DNA from: Pseudomonadota bacterium
GTDB taxonomy: Bacteria > Pseudomonadota > Gammaproteobacteria > Burkholderiales > Burkholderiaceae_C
Assembly: GCA_018241405.1 (NCBI GenBank)
Contig: JAFEDY010000010.1
Coordinates: forward strand, 1-62,972
Reading direction: 5' to 3'
Length of the DNA: 62,972 bases
The notes below the pieces were generated by a model. The model was not told the origin of the DNA, searched no databases, and saw only the letters and a program-made list of their open reading frames with translations. This document shows positions 59,825-62,972 of this stretch, piece by piece. Every line of letters starts with the position of its first letter. The stretch's first letter is position 1. The translations under genes and the position numbers were made by a program.

Positions 59825-60724
59825 TCAGTGTCGGTGCGCGCCCGCTTGCGCAGCGCCGGCGGCCGTCTGCCGCACCTCGACCTGCAGCTCGCGCCGCGTG
59901 CGCGTGCCGGACGCGTCCTCGAAGCTCAGCGTCAGGGGGATGCTGCGGCCCGCCGCCAGCGGCTCCTTCAGATCCATGAGCATCAGGTGGTAGCCGCCCG
60001 GCGCCAGCGCCACGCTCTGGCGCGCGGGCAAGGCCAGGCTCGGCACGGCGCGCATGCGCATGGTGTCGCCCTCCATCTTCATCTCGTGGATCTGGGCCAC
60101 GCCCGCGGCGGGTGTGGAAACGCCCACCAGCCGCGCGCCCATGGGCGCCTGCAGCGCCATGAAGGCGCCCGTGCCGCCCTGGCCCGGCACGGTGGCGCGC
60201 ACCCAGGCGTTCTTCACGTCCACGGGCGCCACGCCGGGCGGCAGCACGTCGAGGCGCGCCGCGGGCATGGCGGGCTTGGGCGCATCGCCCGGCTGCGGCA
60301 GCTGCACCCAGTCGGCCTGGCCCACGTCGCATGTCTGGCGCACGGGAAAGTACAGCGGGCCTGGCGTGGCCGGCAGCCAGCCGCGCACGATGAATTCGCC
60401 CTTGTCCTTGCCGCGCAGCGCGGCCTCGGGCGTGGCGGCCGTCCAGCGCACCTCGCCGCCTTGGCTACCACCCTGGCCAACGGGCGGCGCCGTGAGCGTC
60501 CAGCCGGCGCGCGGCAGCGCCTCGACGAGGCGAAAGCCCGCGGGCAGCTGCACCGCCAGCGCCGTCGTGGCCTGCGCGCCCTCGCAGGCATGGCCGACCG
60601 AGAAGGCCGCATCGTAGCTGCTGCCCGCCGTGGCGCCGCCCGCGGGCAGCGTGACATGGGCGCAGGCCGCCGTGGCGGCGCAGAGGGTGGCCGCGACGGC
60701 CAGGCTTTGTAGGGGGAATTTCAT
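59825..60724 (-). CDS. YcnI-type DUF1775 plus PCu(A)C copper chaperone fusion
   Basis: This 299-residue secreted protein starts with a signal peptide ending ACAHVTL, so the first mature residue is the His that binds copper in YcnI proteins. Residues about 23-155 are the DUF1775/YcnI domain (HVTLPAGGATAGSSYDAAFSVGHACEGAQATT). Residues about 165-290 are a PCu(A)C domain with the copper motif IHEMKMEGDTMRMRAV then PGGYHLMLMDLKEPL. The fused form occurs in other betaproteobacteria. It follows a TonB-dependent receptor and probably delivers Cu(I) or Cu(II) in the periplasm. The ATG at 60724 was chosen for the signal peptide. Confidence 0.92.
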   Translation of the reverse strand: MKFPLQSLAVAATLCAATAACAHVTLPAGGATAGSSYDAAFSVGHACEGAQATTALAVQLPAGFRLVEALPRAGWTLTAPPVGQGGSQGGEVRWTAATPEAALRGKDKGEFIVRGWLPATPGPLYFPVRQTCDVGQADWVQLPQPGDAPKPAMPAARLDVLPPGVAPVDVKNAWVRATVPGQGGTGAFMALQAPMGARLVGVSTPAAGVAQIHEMKMEGDTMRMRAVPSLALPARQSVALAPGGYHLMLMDLKEPLAAGRSIPLTLSFEDASGTRTRRELQVEVRQTAAGAAQAGAHRH

Positions 60725-60789
60725 GGTGGTTTCCTCGTAAAAAAGACTCAAATAGCGGGTTCTGTTGACGCGCCTGTGCACGCTCTCCG

Positions 60790-60813
60790 TCATCCCCGCC
60801 TTCGCGGGGATGA
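60790..60813 (+). repeat. Perfect TCATCCCCGC hairpin after the TonB-dependent receptor gene
   Basis: TCATCCCCGC (60790-60799) and GCGGGGATGA (60804-60813) form a perfect 10-bp stem with loop CTTC. A related imperfect element lies at 31721-31740. It sits between the receptor stop and the PCu(A)C gene and may end or stabilise the receptor transcript. Confidence 0.7.
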
Positions 60814-60836
60814 AGGGCTTACGGACAAAAAAGACA

Positions 60837-62972
60837 CTAAATATCCCAGCGCAGCGAGGCCGTGTAGGTGCGCTGCGGGTAGGGGTGGAAGTTCCAGTAC
60901 TGGTAGTTGTTGGCGTTGTCTATGCCCAGCGCCGCGGTGAGCTGCCGCGTGAGCCGGTAGCGCGCGCGCAGGTCCACGGTGAAGTACTTGCTGGCGCCCA
61001 TATAGGCAAAGCCGTTCACGTCGCTGTTGTCCAGCGTGGAGTACTGGCGCCCGCTGTAGCGCGCGGCCACGGTGAAGGCCCAGCGCTCGCCGGGCTGCCA
61101 GGTGGCGTAGCCGGTGGCGCGCCAGCGCGGCACGCGCGGCTGCCATTGGCCCACGCTGGCGGGGTTGGCGGCGTTGGCGACGATCTTCGAGTCGGCATAG
61201 GTCAGGCTGCCGCCCAGATCCAGGCCACGAATCCACACCGATTGGCCGCTGTAGGCCAGCTCCAGGCCCAGCGTGCGGATCTTGTCCACGTTCTGCACGC
61301 GCGAGGTGGTGGTGCCCGCGATGGGCTGGCTGTAGAGCGCGTCGCGCGTGGTCTCGGCAAACAGCGTGGCGCGGGCCAGGCCGTTGCCCACGTCCTTCTC
61401 GGCCGAAAGCTCGCCGGTCCAGGATTTTTCGGGCTTCAGGTTCGGGTCGTTGATGAACGACAGCGCCCCGCCCGACGTGGCGCCATACAGCTCGCCCACC
61501 GTGGGAAAACGCACGGCGCGGCCCAGCGAGGCCTTGAGCACCAGGTCGTCACTCCACTGGTAGGCCAGCGCCGCCTTGGGCGATGCATGCGCCTGGCTGC
61601 GGCGCGCGTAGGCCTGCCGGCTGCTGGCCGTGCTCGTGAAGCCGTCGTGCGCCGTCCAGTCCTCCCAGCGCAGGCCCAGCACGGCCTTCCAGAGCGGGGC
61701 GAAGCGCCAGGCGTCCTGGGCCCACAGGTAGCGAGTCTCGGTGCGGCCGCCCACGTTGCTGACGGGCGCCTGCGGATTGGCGGCGCCATCCATCCAACCG
61801 CCCACCACGTTGAGCTTGGCGATGCCGAGCCTGTAGGCATCGCGCCCCAGGCCGAAGTCCACGATATGCGCGCCCTGCAGGCCCTGCGGACGCCAGGTGC
61901 CCTTGGCGGCCAGGGTGTTCCAGCCCGTGCCGTCCTGGCTCTGCAGCGTGCCCGGCCCGCCCAGGGCGGCCTGGGGCAGGGCCACGGTGGGCGCGCGCTG
62001 GCGATCCTTCGCGTAGTCGTAGAGGCTGGCGGCCAGCTCCCAGTCGAACACGCCCTGGGTATGGCTCTTCAGCGATACGCCATGCATGAAGTGCGTCTGC
62101 GCGTCGTTGGTCAGCGGGAAGGCGGTGGGCGCCAGGGTGTAGGCGCGGCCCTGGAGGTTGACGGGGCCGCCGTAGACCGCCTGGCCGTCCGGCCCGGTCA
62201 GAAAGCTCGTGGGCCGGCCCTCGGCGCTGTTCTGCCACCAGCCCAGGGTGTAGCTGGCGCGCAGCGTGGCGTCGATGTCGTAGGCCAGCTTGAGCTTGGC
62301 GTGATCCTGCAGCGTGTGGTACTGCGTGCCGCTGCCGAGGATGTACCAGGGCGTATTCGTGGTGTTCAGCCCTGCCACCGCGCCCGACACGGGCTTGCCA
62401 GCCGCGCCCGACGTGCCCGCGGCCACGGGCACGGTGGTGAAGGTCAGCGGCTGGCCCTGGCTGTCGGTGCGGTTGACGTTGAACCACCAGGACCAGCCGC
62501 CGCTTTGGCTGCCCAGCGAGGCGCTGCTCTGCCAGCCGTTGAACGTGCGCCGCGCGCCATAGAGCGCGTTGGGCTGGGACGCATAGCCGGCGCTCACATG
62601 GGCTTCGAGCCGGGTGGGCATGCGCGTCACATAGTCCACCACCGCGCCGGCCGAGTTGCCCGGGTAGGCGGCCGAGAACGGGCCGTACATCACGTCCACG
62701 CGCTCGATCTCCTCGGGCGTGACCAGGCCCCAGCGCGGCGCGTAGTTGGTGCCGTTGGCGATGCCGTTGCCCAGGTAGTTGGACAGCAGGATGCCGTCGG
62801 CATACACGGCCGAGCGCGCGCTGTTGCCCGTGCCCGAGGCGCGCGTGGACAGGATGGCGTGGTTGTAGTCGCCGATGTAGCGCTTGCGCACCAAGAGGCT
62901 GGGCAGGTACTTGAGCGCGTCCTCGCTGTCGGTGGCGTTGATGCGCGTGTCGATCTCCTCGCGCGTCACGCC
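60837..62972 (-). CDS. TonB-dependent receptor, probable copper/metal uptake (N-terminus outside window)
   Basis: The frame is open at the window edge and gives about 711 residues of a TonB-dependent outer-membrane receptor. The plug domain has ATDSEDALKYLPSLLVRKRYIGDYNHAILSTRASGTGNSARSAVYADGILLSNYLGNG and EIERVDVMYGPFSAAYPGNSAGAVVDYVTRMP. The C-terminus is SLRWDI, so the usual terminal aromatic is replaced by Ile after a Trp. The signal peptide and TonB box are missing (outside). It is followed by the PCu(A)C-type chaperone, as OprC/NosA-like copper receptors often are, so copper uptake is likely but not shown. Confidence 0.88.
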   Translation of the reverse strand, partial: GVTREEIDTRINATDSEDALKYLPSLLVRKRYIGDYNHAILSTRASGTGNSARSAVYADGILLSNYLGNGIANGTNYAPRWGLVTPEEIERVDVMYGPFSAAYPGNSAGAVVDYVTRMPTRLEAHVSAGYASQPNALYGARRTFNGWQSSASLGSQSGGWSWWFNVNRTDSQGQPLTFTTVPVAAGTSGAAGKPVSGAVAGLNTTNTPWYILGSGTQYHTLQDHAKLKLAYDIDATLRASYTLGWWQNSAEGRPTSFLTGPDGQAVYGGPVNLQGRAYTLAPTAFPLTNDAQTHFMHGVSLKSHTQGVFDWELAASLYDYAKDRQRAPTVALPQAALGGPGTLQSQDGTGWNTLAAKGTWRPQGLQGAHIVDFGLGRDAYRLGIAKLNVVGGWMDGAANPQAPVSNVGGRTETRYLWAQDAWRFAPLWKAVLGLRWEDWTAHDGFTSTASSRQAYARRSQAHASPKAALAYQWSDDLVLKASLGRAVRFPTVGELYGATSGGALSFINDPNLKPEKSWTGELSAEKDVGNGLARATLFAETTRDALYSQPIAGTTTSRVQNVDKIRTLGLELAYSGQSVWIRGLDLGGSLTYADSKIVANAANPASVGQWQPRVPRWRATGYATWQPGERWAFTVAARYSGRQYSTLDNSDVNGFAYMGASKYFTVDLRARYRLTRQLTAALGIDNANNYQYWNFHPYPQRTYTASLRWDI

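Noticed and set aside
1..62972. tRNA, rRNA, insertion sequences or prophage genes
   Set aside because: No cloverleaf, rRNA-like stretch, transposase or phage structural gene was recognised. Weak tRNA-like folds cannot be excluded without a covariance-model search.

Overview
The window looks like chromosomal DNA of a GC-rich betaproteobacterium of the order Burkholderiales, most likely family Comamonadaceae (Acidovorax, Alicycliphilus, Delftia or Comamonas-like). The reasons are the high GC content, the flagellar gene order flgN-flgM-flgA // flgB-L, a Burkholderiales-type porin, and small palindromic and GC-rich interspersed repeats that I associate with this family. Genus and species cannot be fixed from the sequence alone. 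I see no rRNA, tRNA, insertion sequence, prophage or CRISPR array.

Layout. 1-2474 (minus): a pteridine/tRNA-thiolation operon (FolM-like SDR, two tandem FolB/FolX-type proteins, TtcA cut by the window edge). 2568-4786 (plus): MidA-type methyltransferase, VOC protein, DUF2905 membrane protein, thioredoxin 2. 4788-8564: a complete bufferin (copper-buffering RiPP) locus. bufA-bufB-bufC-doxX run leftward and an ECF sigma factor with its NrsF membrane anti-sigma run rightward. The 163-bp gap between them carries two exact GTAACC-N16-CGAA promoters, one for each side. 8577-12837: CCA-adding enzyme, GntR regulator, a 5'-truncated NCS1 permease and a metallophosphoesterase. 12857-19351: a YbhG/F/R-type drug exporter, a GST, 5-formyl-THF cyclo-ligase and lytic transglycosylase.

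19525-24488 (minus): an iron operon behind Fur-like sites (TonB-dependent siderophore receptor, FMN alpha-hydroxyacid oxidase, PiuC-like dioxygenase, PepSY protein, cytochrome b561). 24738-37339: a flagellar cluster with flgN, flgM and flgA leftward and flgBCDEFGHIJKL rightward; flgM has a sigma-28 promoter. 37401-41155: HDOD signalling protein, Na+-coupled transporter, nitronate-monooxygenase-like enzyme. 41202-46157: a more AT-rich module (LysR, divergent adenine-deaminase-like amidohydrolase, YczE/YitT-type membrane protein, porin) with a perfect FNR box at the position expected for activation. 46212-51770: a MocR-type regulator opposite a DMT exporter, then an aminotransferase, a GST and a PLP ammonia-lyase-like enzyme. 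51848-55647: histidine phosphatase, diguanylate cyclase and SbmA/BacA-like ABC transporter. 55641-58673: an ImpA/M60-type lipoprotein metalloprotease with a 23-unit hexanucleotide Ala-Pro tract. 58864-62972: creatininase-family protein, a YcnI-PCu(A)C fusion and a TonB-dependent receptor cut by the window edge; the last two probably handle copper.

Together the window holds two copper-related loci (bufferin at about 5-8.5 kb, PCu(A)C/receptor at about 60-63 kb), one iron locus, the flagellar rod/hook operon and a probably oxygen-regulated catabolic module. No gene-free stretch exceeds about 250 bp. The notable ones (7215-7377, 24489-24737, 29303-29474, 31710-31954, 42105-42326, 47664-47904) hold promoters, operators or repeats, described below.
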